A stretch of 64,000 nt of DNA from CAVPDA01 sp963702495 (GTDB taxonomy: Bacteria > Pseudomonadota > Gammaproteobacteria > Burkholderiales > Rhodocyclaceae), in assembly GCA_963702495.1 (NCBI GenBank), contig CAVPDA010000003.1, forward strand, positions 682,001 to 746,000, read 5' to 3'. The stretch's first letter is position 1. Every line of letters starts with the position of its first letter. Below the pieces are notes generated by a model. The model made no database searches, was not told the origin of the DNA, and saw only the letters and a program-made list of their open reading frames with translations. Made by a program: the position numbers and the translations under genes. This document shows, one piece after another, positions 35,592-44,696 of the stretch.

Positions 35592-38500
35592 TCAGAAGTC
35601 CTGGCAGCCGTGACGCTCCGCCACCTCGACGCAGTTCGTCAGGTTCGGCAGCTGCCGCACGCGGGACCACTCGCGATCCAGTTGGTCGGGATTGTCCACC
35701 TCCGCTCTGACCAGCAGCGGGCCGGTGGCCAGACACATGCTCGAAACGCCGAGGTTGCGCCCATAGAGCTGGGTCTGGCCGTACTCGATGACGGTGTAGT
35801 ACACCGGCTGGCGTGGGCGCTGCGGCAGCACCGTCAGCGTGCCCGGGACGAAATCCAGCAGATACCCGACCGGAGAAATGAACGTGCCCGTGATCGGATA
35901 GCCTCCCGCCGGGGACGAAACGAGGGCTGACGTCGCAAGCGTGCCGGCGGCCGCGTCGGAGGCCGCATCGCCGTTGAGGAGCCCGGTTACGCTGAAAGTG
36001 AGCGGCGGATTGGGCAGGCCGAAAAGGCGCGCAAGGCTATCCGCCGTCACTGTCGCCGACGGCCGCTGGCGATAGACGAAGTGGTTGCCGGTCGCGGGAA
36101 TCGCGATTTCCGACGCGCAGGTTCCCGGATAGCTGCAGCCATAGAAGTTCGGCTGGGCGTTGCCAGGAGTCAGCCCGCCCCGGGTCTCGCCGACCCAGGT
36201 GTCCGCCCAGACGCGCCACGTCCCGCCTGGGCCGGGCGTAACCGTGCTCCCTGCCGCGTTGTTGAAAATTCCCGCGCTGACCAGATCGATGCGCGAACCC
36301 GCGCCGGATGTCGTCACGTTCTGGCCGAGGGTGAGATCACCGCTCAGGGTTCGCACCGAGAAACTACCGACCGCCTCGGAAGTCGAGGCGAGGATTGCCT
36401 GCGGGGCATTGGTGATACCGATTCTCGCTGTCGAACCCGGTCCCCGTCACCGGCCCGATGACCAGCGGCCCGCTGTTCACGAACTGCACGCTCGCCGGCG
36501 GGTCGGATGCGAAAACGCTCACCGCGTTCGACGGATCGGTGAGGACGAAATCCCCTGCGCCGGGGCCGGATACGACCAGGTTTTGCGCCGTAATGGGTGC
36601 CGTCTGAGTCACCGGGCCGGCGGACGCGAGCGTGATGGTGCGGCCCGGCGCCGAGAGCGCAGCGTTGAGCGCGATACCCGCGCTGCCTGCGCCGGTGTTC
36701 TGCAGGCTGAAGTCGGTTGCTGCGGTCAGGGGTGCGAACAAGGTTATGGCGCCGACGTGGGTCGTGCCGCCGACGACCACCGCCGACGCACCGGGCTGGA
36801 GCGCGGCCAGATCCGCGCTCGAAACGTTGAAGCCGTTCCCGGTACCGCCGAGCAGATCAATCCGGACAGCATCTGCCGGAATAAGCGAACCGCCGAAACT
36901 CACGCCTCCGGGCCTCAGGTTTATCACTCCGCCGACCGTCTGGATCAGCGCGCTCTGTCCCGAGCTTTCGAGCTGAATCGCATCCCCGGCGCCGGCATTC
37001 GTCGCGCGCAAGACGATGTTCCCGGACGTCGTGGCATCTCCGACCACCGCGCCGCCTTCGATCAGCAGACCGGCGCCGCCCGTCGTCGACTCGCCGCTGA
37101 GGATGATGGAACCGGGCGCACCCGTCGTGATCAGGCGGGCCGGCGTGCAATCGCCGAGGCAGTCGCCGGCGAGGAACAGCCCGGTACCGGTCCCGCGTCC
37201 GCGCACGTCGATGGTTCCGCCGCCGCTGGTGGCGATGGTGGTGCCGTCGATCGATACCCCGGTACCCCCGGCCGAAAACGCATCGAGACCGGTGATCGCC
37301 ACCGCGCCGGACGACGTCCGGATCGCGCCGAACTGCAGATCGATGCCCCGGCTCGACACGCCCTGGCTGGTCGCCGTGAGCGTAATCGATCCGGACGTGG
37401 TTTCGAGAAGCGAGTCTCCCTCGCCGAAGGGAGTCATCGTGATGCCGGCGTTGGCATTGGGTCCGGCGCCCGAACTGGCGGCCACGACCGAAATGTTGCC
37501 GGACCCGGTCGTGACGGTCGAACCGGAAAAGCGCACGGCGCTCGTGCCTGTGGCGGGCAGCGTGGCGTTCGCCAGGTACACGGCAAAGGCGGAGAAATCA
37601 CCGCCGACTGCCGGATCGATGCTGCTCCGCGTATCGATGGTGCCGGCAGTCACACGGATCGGTTCGTTGAGACTCAGGGTCGGCGCTTCGATGCCGGTTA
37701 CCTCGATAAACCCCGCCGCCGCAAAGCCCCCCACGCCGCCGCCCAGCGTCACTGCACCGCCGTTGGTGACGATGGACGAACCGTCCTGAATCCAGATCCC
37801 GCCCAAGCCACTGCCGTTCGTGTCGCTGCGCAGGACGACGTTGAGCCGCCCGGAACCGGACACGATGGCGGAGGCGGGCTCCATCACGACGTTGCGCAGC
37901 GCGATCAGGCTCAGGGTCGCATCGCCGCCCGCCGTCTTGTCGATGCTGACGCCGGCGGCAACCGTGACGTTGCCCAATTCGCCGGCCGCGGAATCACTGG
38001 AAGCGACGGTCACCGACGTGCCCGCGTTCAGTGCGGCCTCGATGTCGGTATCCAGAACGGTCGCTGAAGTGGTGTTGGCGGTGAACACGAGTTCCGGGGG
38101 CGGTGGGGTTTCGACGACGCCCGCGGTCGAGCCCTCGGATGCGGCATCGATGATGGTGATGTCATTGGGATCGAGCAGCCATTCGCCCGCCTTGCCCAGC
38201 GGAGAGTAGGCGGACACGCGTGCGCCGTAGACATCGAGGAAGGCGCCGGAAGTCTCGACAAATCCGCCGTCGCCGCCGCGCGCTCCGCCGTTGGCCGTGA
38301 TCGTGCCGTGTACCCGCGTTGCCTTGTCGCTCCAGACGACCACCTTGCCGCCGGCCCCCGTGCCCAGGGCGTCGGCATGGATCGCGGCGCCGCTTCCGAC
38401 GTAGGTCGCCTCGGCGTTGCGCAGCGCCGGATTCTGGCCGCGCACGTCGCCGCCCACCAGCACCGTGCCGCCGCCGGCATCCCCGCTGGCATCCACCGCT

Positions 38501-39642
38501 GCGGCGCCGGCGAGGCCGACGTGGTGGCCGAGCACCGCGACCTCGCCGCCGGTGAACCCCGCATCACGCCCGGAGGCGTCGAGTTGCCCGGAGACCAGGG
38601 TGACGCCCGTGTCGCCGCCGTCCAGCACGATGCGGCCGTTGCGCTCCACCAGAGAGCGCGCGCGCACCACGCCCTGCTGGTTGATCACGGTTTCCGCCAG
38701 CGCCTCGGCGGCGCGGGCGGTGAGCACGGCCTGGCCGCCGTCCGCCACGACCATGCCGCTGTTGCGGACCTGGGCGCCGACCGCCGCTTCGTCCACGCGG
38801 ATTGCCGTCAGCCCGTCGCCGGCGAAGTCGAGCGTCACCTTGTTGCCCGCTGCCAAAGCCACCGTACCCAGGCGCGCCGTGACCGTACCCTCGTTGCTCA
38901 CCTGTCCGCCCAGGAGGGCGATGGTGCCCCGCTCTGCCGCCTGCAGCGTGCCCTGGTTCACCACCGCACCCGATCCCGCTCCGGCAAAGCTGTATCGCCC
39001 GGCCAGGAAATCCGCATCGCCGATGCCCAAGGTGGACGCCACCAGGGCGCCGACGTCCACCGACGCGCCGCGAGTGAACAGGACGCCGCTGGGATTGACC
39101 AGGAACACGCGGCCGTTGGCCGTGAGGCGTCCCGCGATCTGGCTCGGATTGCTCTGCACGACGCGGTTGAGGATGGTGCTGGAGGCACCCGGCTGGAGAA
39201 ATTGAACGCCCTCGGCGGCGCCGATGGAGAAGCTGTTCCAATGGACGATGGCGCTGCCGGTTCCCTGCTGCACGACCATGTTCTGCGCCGTCGGTCGTCC
39301 CACCGACACCTGGCCGCTCACCACCTGCTCGCCGGTGGGCAGGGCCAGCGCCGGCGGCAGCGCGCCGAACGCCAGCGCCAGCGCCAGCCCGATGCGCGTC
39401 GGGAAGGTACGGCCCGGGCCACGATCCAGTCTCGTAAGGCTGCCACCGTGGCGACTCTGCCGAGGAACTGCCCCGAGGGTGGGTTGGGGGGATTTGCAAG
39501 GGGGCCTCCCCCCTTGTTCCTCATCGGGGGATATACAAGGCGAATCTCCCCTTGTTCGTACATGGCAGCTTTTCCGGCCGCATCGAGCGGACAGATCTGT
39601 TTGGTCCCGGCTCGGCCGGCTTAGGGCGGGAGTCGCTTTCAT
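35592..39642 (-). CDS. TpsA: filamentous-haemagglutinin-like two-partner-secretion exoprotein, with a frameshift near 36429
   Basis: The ATG at 39642 has an AGGAGG site five bases upstream. About 70 unusual residues encoded by an inverted repeat precede the signal peptide (RIGLALALAFGALPPALALP). The TPS secretion domain follows: VVQSNPSQIAGRLTANGRVF, LVNPSGVLFTRGASVDVGAL and WNSFSIGAAEGVQFLQPGAS. The rest is beta-helical repeat, ending in an MBG-like domain (VTADSLARLFGLPNPPLTFS). The frame breaks at about 36429: one extra base removed gives DARIGITNAPQAILAS, and the protein continues to 35592, about 1349 residues. It is secreted through the TpsB encoded just upstream. Confidence 0.82.
39486..39624 (-). 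repeat. Inverted repeat bracketing tpsA, left-pointing copy inside the tpsA 5' end
   Basis: About 139 bases matching 35343–35488 in inverted orientation. It lies in frame between the tpsA start codon and its signal peptide, encoding LSRPSRDQ… to …EQGGRPPCKSP. Confidence 0.75.
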
Positions 39643-39647
39643 GCCAG

Positions 39648-39653
39648 CCTCCT
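39648..39653 (-). promoter_or_regulatory. Ribosome-binding site of tpsA
   Basis: AGGAGG five bases before ATG 39642. It fixes the start ahead of the repeat-derived segment rather than at a later codon nearer the signal peptide. Confidence 0.65.
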
Positions 39654-39679
39654 GGTTTTTTCTCTCGCTGTCACGAAGG

Positions 39680-41437
39680 TCAGTGATGGCCGGCCGGAGT
39701 GGCAGCGCCTAGAAGGATTTCGTCGAACTGCAGATAGACCCGCGGCAGGCGGTCCGGCGCAGTCACGGGCATACCGGTGTCGCGCCATGCCGCGCTGCCG
39801 CGCAGCGCGAAGCCGTAGGGCGCCGACCAGTAGAGCCCGAGGCCGTAGCCGCGCAGGGTGGCGCTGTTCGTTCCCTGCCCCGGCAGGGGATCCTCCAGGA
39901 TGCGTCCCCACCCGGCATCGTAGAAGCCGCTCACGGTGATCTGGTTGGTGAGGCTGAAACGCAGTTCGCCATTCACCACATAGCCCTCGTCCACCACGCC
40001 CTCCGAGGGCGGATAGGCGCGCACCGCGGCCGGTCCGCCCAGCGCGATCTTCTCGGCGCTCACCAGATTCTTGCTCGCCCACTGTCCCGCCAGGCCCAGG
40101 TAGGCGCTGGTGCGCGCACTCAGCGCCTGCAGCCGCGACAGTTGGTAGTTGATATGGGTGAAGCTGCCGTCCGTCTTCGGCCCCCCGGGTGCCTGGTCGA
40201 CCGCCAGCACGTCGGGAGAACGCAGGTCGACGTCGCCCAGGTACACCGTCACGGCGGCGCTGGTGTAGCCGCCGCGCCACACGCTGTCCCGCCCCTCGTA
40301 GGACAGGCCGAGCACGGCAAGATCGATGCTCTGCTCGGAATCGAGGCGGAACGCGCCGACCCGGTCTTCCAGCAGCTTATGCTCGTAACCCACCCGGCCG
40401 ACCAGGTTGCGGGCGCGCGAGCGCAGGAACGGATGGGTCAGCCCGATCTCGAACACTTCGGCGGAACCGGAGCTGTCCAGGGCGGCGAACTCCTTGCCCA
40501 GACGGTAGTGGAGCTGGCCGTAGGCGACGCCCAGTCGCGTTCCCCTGCCGCCCAGCGGCAGCTCGTAGCCGACGCGACCGTACACCAGCCCGTTGGCCGC
40601 CGTGTCGATCAGCCGCAGATCCAGGTTGTCGCCGATGCCGAGCGGGCCGTTCACCCGCAAGGTGGCGCCGATGCGTGCCTCGCCGGTGCTGTAGACGCCG
40701 TAGTTGTCGGCATCCAGCAGCAGATTCACGCGCGGCGAGGGGCCGACGTCCACCACCAGGTCGGTGGTTCCCGGCTCGTCCCCCTGCTCCAGCGCAGATT
40801 GGACCACGATGCCCGGCAGGTCGGACATCAGCATCAGAGTGCGCTCCAGCTCGTCCTGCCGGATCGGTTGCCCGCTCTTGAGCTGGGCCAGGAAGGGTTC
40901 GAGGCGCTGGGCGCTGATCGGCGCCTCGGGCGCGACGGTGAGGCGGACGTGCCCGAGCCGGCCCTCGACGATGGAAAACTCCACCGCCCCGGCGGTGACG
41001 TCCTGCACCGGCAGCACGGCCTGGGCCAGCGGATAGCCGGCCTCCCGATAGCGATCGGCGATGCGTTGCCGGATCTGGTCGAGTTCCGCGAACGTAACCT
41101 GCTGGCCGATGCGATCTGCGGCCAACGCCGCAAGTTCCGCGCTGGAGAAAACCGTATTGCCGACGAAGCTCACGCTGCGCAGGGTGAAGGCGGTCTGGGC
41201 GGCAGGCCGGCTTGGTTGCGCCGGCGCAGCCGGCGGCAGCGGCGCGGCAGCGGGCGCCGCCGGCGCCGTGATCGGAGGCTGGGGCGCCACGTCCCGCAAG
41301 GCGCTCCCGGCATTCGGCACGACCTGGGCCAAGGCCGCCGTCGTGGCGAAAAACCAGACCAACAGCGTGCAACCGCGCAATGCGGTGACGTAGCGGCTTT
41401 CTCGGCGTCCGAAATCCTGGGGGCTGGTTTTTCTCAT
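39680..41437 (-). CDS. TpsB: ShlB/FhaC/HecB-type outer-membrane transporter
   Basis: 585 residues. It has a signal peptide (LLVWFFATTAALAQ) and a proline-rich segment. The POTRA domains include FTLRSVSFVGNTVFSSAEL, RIADRYREAGYPLAQAVLP and VEFSIVEGRLGHVRL. A 16-strand barrel-type C-terminal half follows, with VRAYPPSEGVVDEGYVVNGE, the VRGY-like loop-6 motif of Omp85/TpsB proteins. It exports the TpsA encoded 37 bases downstream. Confidence 0.92.
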   Translation of the reverse strand: MRKTSPQDFGRRESRYVTALRGCTLLVWFFATTAALAQVVPNAGSALRDVAPQPPITAPAAPAAAPLPPAAPAQPSRPAAQTAFTLRSVSFVGNTVFSSAELAALAADRIGQQVTFAELDQIRQRIADRYREAGYPLAQAVLPVQDVTAGAVEFSIVEGRLGHVRLTVAPEAPISAQRLEPFLAQLKSGQPIRQDELERTLMLMSDLPGIVVQSALEQGDEPGTTDLVVDVGPSPRVNLLLDADNYGVYSTGEARIGATLRVNGPLGIGDNLDLRLIDTAANGLVYGRVGYELPLGGRGTRLGVAYGQLHYRLGKEFAALDSSGSAEVFEIGLTHPFLRSRARNLVGRVGYEHKLLEDRVGAFRLDSEQSIDLAVLGLSYEGRDSVWRGGYTSAAVTVYLGDVDLRSPDVLAVDQAPGGPKTDGSFTHINYQLSRLQALSARTSAYLGLAGQWASKNLVSAEKIALGGPAAVRAYPPSEGVVDEGYVVNGELRFSLTNQITVSGFYDAGWGRILEDPLPGQGTNSATLRGYGLGLYWSAPYGFALRGSAAWRDTGMPVTAPDRLPRVYLQFDEILLGAATPAGHH

Positions 41438-41464
41438 GGTCGTATGCAGGGTCGCTCCGGCGGC

Positions 41465-43591
41465 TCAGCCCTGCAGGCGCATGCGCCAGTCACCGATGAA
41501 GTTGAAGGGCGCCCAGAAGAAGGGATGCGAAAAGCGCGGACGCTTCAGCACCGCGATCTGGCCCGCCCGCATGGCGTCGATCGCCTCGGCGCCCTTGGCT
41601 AGTTCGCCGTAGAGCGAGGTCATCAGCAACTCGGTGGAATCGTCCGAAACCGGCCACAGCGAGACGATCAGACCGGCAGCGCCGGCAGTGAAGAACGAAC
41701 GCGTGAAACCGAGGATCTCGTCGCCGCGCGCAATGCGGCCGAGCCCGCTCTCGCAGGCCGACAGCGTCACCAGGGAAACGTCGCCCATCGGCAGTCCATA
41801 CACCTCGCGCGCTTCGAGGAAGCCGGGATCCTGCCCCTCCTCCGCCAGCAGGATGCGGGAAGCCAGCGGATCGATGGTATCCACTTCCGCATGGGCGGCG
41901 ACATGCAGGATGCGGCCGCTGCCCGCGTTGTCGCGAAACAGCCGCTTCGACGCATCGTGCTGCACGAACAACTTCTTGCTCGGGAACAGATTGCCGATCT
42001 GCTCGATTTCGCGCTCCGAGCCCGGCAGCGCCAATCTGGGATCGTCATAGGCGGGATTGCCGAATGCCACCAGCCGGCCGCTCGCCGTCGTGCCCTTTTT
42101 CACCAACTGGATCGCCACGCTCGCCGACGGCGCCACCGCCAGCGCATGGCGTTCGATGAGGTAGGAGTTGCCGTCGCGCAATGCCTGGAACGGCAGGTAA
42201 TGCAAGGCGCCGTGGGGCACGATCAGCAGGCGCTCGTTCTCCGCCAGCCCGAGCGGCTGAATCAGGATCTGATAGAGGCGCTGGCCGAGTTCCCCGGCGC
42301 TTCGCTTGCGCTCGAAGATGGACTGGCGGAACTGATCGACGATCTTTTCCAGCCCCTCGCGCGGCTGCTCGATGGTCACGCCCTTGACGCTGTCCTTGCG
42401 CACCACCCAGGCGTACAGGCGCTGATCCAGAGTGTGGAACTCGACCAGGGCCTCCCCGCCGCGCAGTGTCGCCTGCACCTCGCGCAGCGGCACGGGATCC
42501 GCGCTCAGCGCGACCGCATCGGTCCCGCCACCGAGGGAGACGCGTTCCCGCACCACGTCGAGCAGGGCCCGCGAGCGACTCGCCTCGGAAAGTCGCCACC
42601 CCGCCTCCACGTCGCCCGCCTCCATGGAGAGGGACAAGGCGCGCTCGAAGATCTGCTGCGTGTCGCCGAACAATCCGGCCTTGAACTCCTCGCTGCGGAA
42701 CTTCGCCCGAATGCTCTCCGCCAACCGGGCTGCCTCGAAATAGGCACGGCGTGCACCCGCCGCGTCGTTCACCGCGAGGTAGCTGCGCGCCAGACCTTCC
42801 TGCGCCCACAGCCGCTGGTAGGCGGAATCGGCACCGCTGGCATCCTGCGCCGCCGCAGCGAAGAGCTTGACCGCCGCCGCCGGCTTGCCTTCGAGCAAGA
42901 GGAGGTTGCCAAGGCCGCGCCAATGGATCGCCCGCAGCGCCGGGCTGTCCGGCGTCGGAATCTGATCGTAGAGATCACGCGCCTGTTGCGGCTTGCGCTC
43001 GGCAATGTAGGCGTTGGCCAGGGAGATCTGCACCAGGGGCCGGAAGTTCTCGCTGGCCGCGCCGAGCGACTGGTTGTAGAAGGCGATCGCATCAGCCATC
43101 TTGCCGCGGCGCGCCGCCACGTCGCCCAGCACCTTGTAGGCCGGCCCCGCCACGACGCGCGGATCCTTGGCCTGGTGCTGCAGCGCCTCGCGCGCGTACT
43201 GCTCGGCGCGATCGAGGTCGCCGGCATAGCTGTAGGCGATGGCGAAATCACGCTTGCTGACCGCGACCAGATCGTCGTTGCCCTGCTGCTGCCCGATGTA
43301 CAGCGCGCGGCTCGCTGCGCGGATGCTCAGGCGGAACTCGCCGCGTTCGGCCAGCGCCACGGCCTGACTGCAATACTGATAGCCGTCGAGCTTGACGCGA
43401 TCGCGCCGGTAGAGGAGTTGGCCTTCGGTGCTCAGCGCCTTGATCGTTTCCGCGTCGTGCTGCCGCGCTTCGGCCACGCGGAAGGCCGCGGACGCGCCGG
43501 CCGGCGCTGCATCCTGGGCCAGAGCGGAAGCCGCAAACGCAGCGGCAAGCGCGATCGAGCAGGGGGAGACGATGGAGAGCAGGCGCATCAA
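41465..43591 (-). CDS. Secreted CHAT-domain (caspase-like) protein with TPR repeats
   Basis: 708 residues. It has a signal peptide (IVSPCSIALAAAFAASALAQ), helical TPR-like repeats (about 70–340), then a CHAT domain. Visible CHAT landmarks are LLIVPHGALHYLPFQALRDG, the catalytic histidine in ILHVAAHAEVD near 562, and the catalytic cysteine in TLSACESGLG near 611, followed by SLWPVSDDST. It is predicted to be a cysteine protease in the periplasm or envelope. It lies 27 bases upstream of tpsB on the same strand, giving the operon CHAT–tpsB–tpsA. The substrate is unknown; TpsA is an obvious candidate. Confidence 0.88.
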   Translation of the reverse strand: MMRLLSIVSPCSIALAAAFAASALAQDAAPAGASAAFRVAEARQHDAETIKALSTEGQLLYRRDRVKLDGYQYCSQAVALAERGEFRLSIRAASRALYIGQQQGNDDLVAVSKRDFAIAYSYAGDLDRAEQYAREALQHQAKDPRVVAGPAYKVLGDVAARRGKMADAIAFYNQSLGAASENFRPLVQISLANAYIAERKPQQARDLYDQIPTPDSPALRAIHWRGLGNLLLLEGKPAAAVKLFAAAAQDASGADSAYQRLWAQEGLARSYLAVNDAAGARRAYFEAARLAESIRAKFRSEEFKAGLFGDTQQIFERALSLSMEAGDVEAGWRLSEASRSRALLDVVRERVSLGGGTDAVALSADPVPLREVQATLRGGEALVEFHTLDQRLYAWVVRKDSVKGVTIEQPREGLEKIVDQFRQSIFERKRSAGELGQRLYQILIQPLGLAENERLLIVPHGALHYLPFQALRDGNSYLIERHALAVAPSASVAIQLVKKGTTASGRLVAFGNPAYDDPRLALPGSEREIEQIGNLFPSKKLFVQHDASKRLFRDNAGSGRILHVAAHAEVDTIDPLASRILLAEEGQDPGFLEAREVYGLPMGDVSLVTLSACESGLGRIARGDEILGFTRSFFTAGAAGLIVSLWPVSDDSTELLMTSLYGELAKGAEAIDAMRAGQIAVLKRPRFSHPFFWAPFNFIGDWRMRLQG

Positions 43592-43717
43592 GCTGACCTC
43601 GGGGCCCGTCAGTCTTCAAGGCCTGTTCGTTTTCGGGTCGCGGTTTTGCCGCAACTCTATTGGAATCGCCTGCAGCATGCAACTATCGGCCCCGGCAGGT
43701 CGGATGCCGGCGGCGCA

Positions 43718-44437
43718 TCAGCCGAAGATGTGCGCGATGGTGGCCTGCACTGCCATGGCAGCGGCATGCGGATCCGGCGCCTGGCGGATCGGGCGGCCGA
43801 TGACAATGTAGTCGGCCCCGTTGTGAAACGCCTGCGCCACATCCACGGTGCGCTTCTGATCGTCCGCCGGCTTGTTCTCGACGGGACGGATTCCGGGCGT
43901 GACCACCAGGATGCGGCTGCCCAGTTCGCGTCGAATGAGGGGCGCCTCCAGTCCGGAGGAAACGACGCCGTCGCAACCCGCCTCGAGGGCGCGGCGCGCG
44001 CGGGACAAAACCAGCTTCTCCACGTCGCACTGGAAGCCGAGATCGTCGAGGTCGCCCCGGTCCAGGCTGGTCAGCACGGTGACGGCAAGGATCTTGAGGT
44101 CGCCCTTGTCCTTGCCCGCCGCCTCCATGATCGCCTGATTGCCATGCACGGTGGCGAAAGTCGCGCCCCGCCCCGCCAAAGCGCGCACTGCGGCGCGCAC
44201 GGTTTCCGGGACGTCGAAGAACTTCAGGTCGACAAACACCTTCTTCTGCTGCGCCACCAGCCAGTCGAGCAGTTCAAAATAGCCGCCCGCCATGAACAGC
44301 TCGAGGCCGATCTTGTAGAAACGGGCAGCCTCGCCGAGTTGCAGGACCAGCGCCCGCGCCTCAGGCGCATTCGGCACATCGAGGGCCACGATCAGGCGTT
44401 CCGCCGGCGGGATGGGCTTGGTGGAGGACGGGATCAT
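43718..44437 (-). CDS. pyrF: Orotidine 5'-phosphate decarboxylase
   Basis: 239 residues. PyrF converts OMP to UMP, the last step of de novo pyrimidine synthesis. The active-site motif VDLKFFDVPETVRAAVRAL is intact, with LIVALDVPNAPEA at the N-terminus and ILVVTPGIRPVEN followed by ADYIVIGRPI near the end. ATG 44437 is chosen over an upstream GTG because a GGAAG site lies eight bases before it. Monocistronic in appearance, divergent from 44697–46241. Confidence 0.95.
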   Translation of the reverse strand: MIPSSTKPIPPAERLIVALDVPNAPEARALVLQLGEAARFYKIGLELFMAGGYFELLDWLVAQQKKVFVDLKFFDVPETVRAAVRALAGRGATFATVHGNQAIMEAAGKDKGDLKILAVTVLTSLDRGDLDDLGFQCDVEKLVLSRARRALEAGCDGVVSSGLEAPLIRRELGSRILVVTPGIRPVENKPADDQKRTVDVAQAFHNGADYIVIGRPIRQAPDPHAAAMAVQATIAHIFG

Positions 44438-44696
44438 GCGGCACACTTCCGTGACTTAGGCCGCAGCAGGGTGAGGCCGGATCTAGTACTTTCGGCAGAT
44501 GCACAAATCATGTCAAAACGGGGACAATCCGGTTGGCAACACTGCGATCGATTTCGCGCGACGCGAGCCGGCAGTGGGAGGCCCAGGTTTGAACTGAGCA
44601 CCGGCCGCCGCTTCGCGCACGACACGCCAGCCCCGGTGAGTCGGCACCACAGGGCGCAATGCACCGCTGCGGCGGGATTCTACACAATTAAAGAAT

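Noticed and set aside
35280..35930. 216-codon + strand frame starting before the inverted repeat and running into the tpsA 3' end
   Set aside because: Only the repeat portion resembles anything (the repeat-derived start of TpsA); the rest is antisense to tpsA.
44500..44620. tRNA-like GGTTTGAACT stretch between pyrF and the 44697 gene
   Set aside because: No acceptor stem or anticodon arm could be folded around it.
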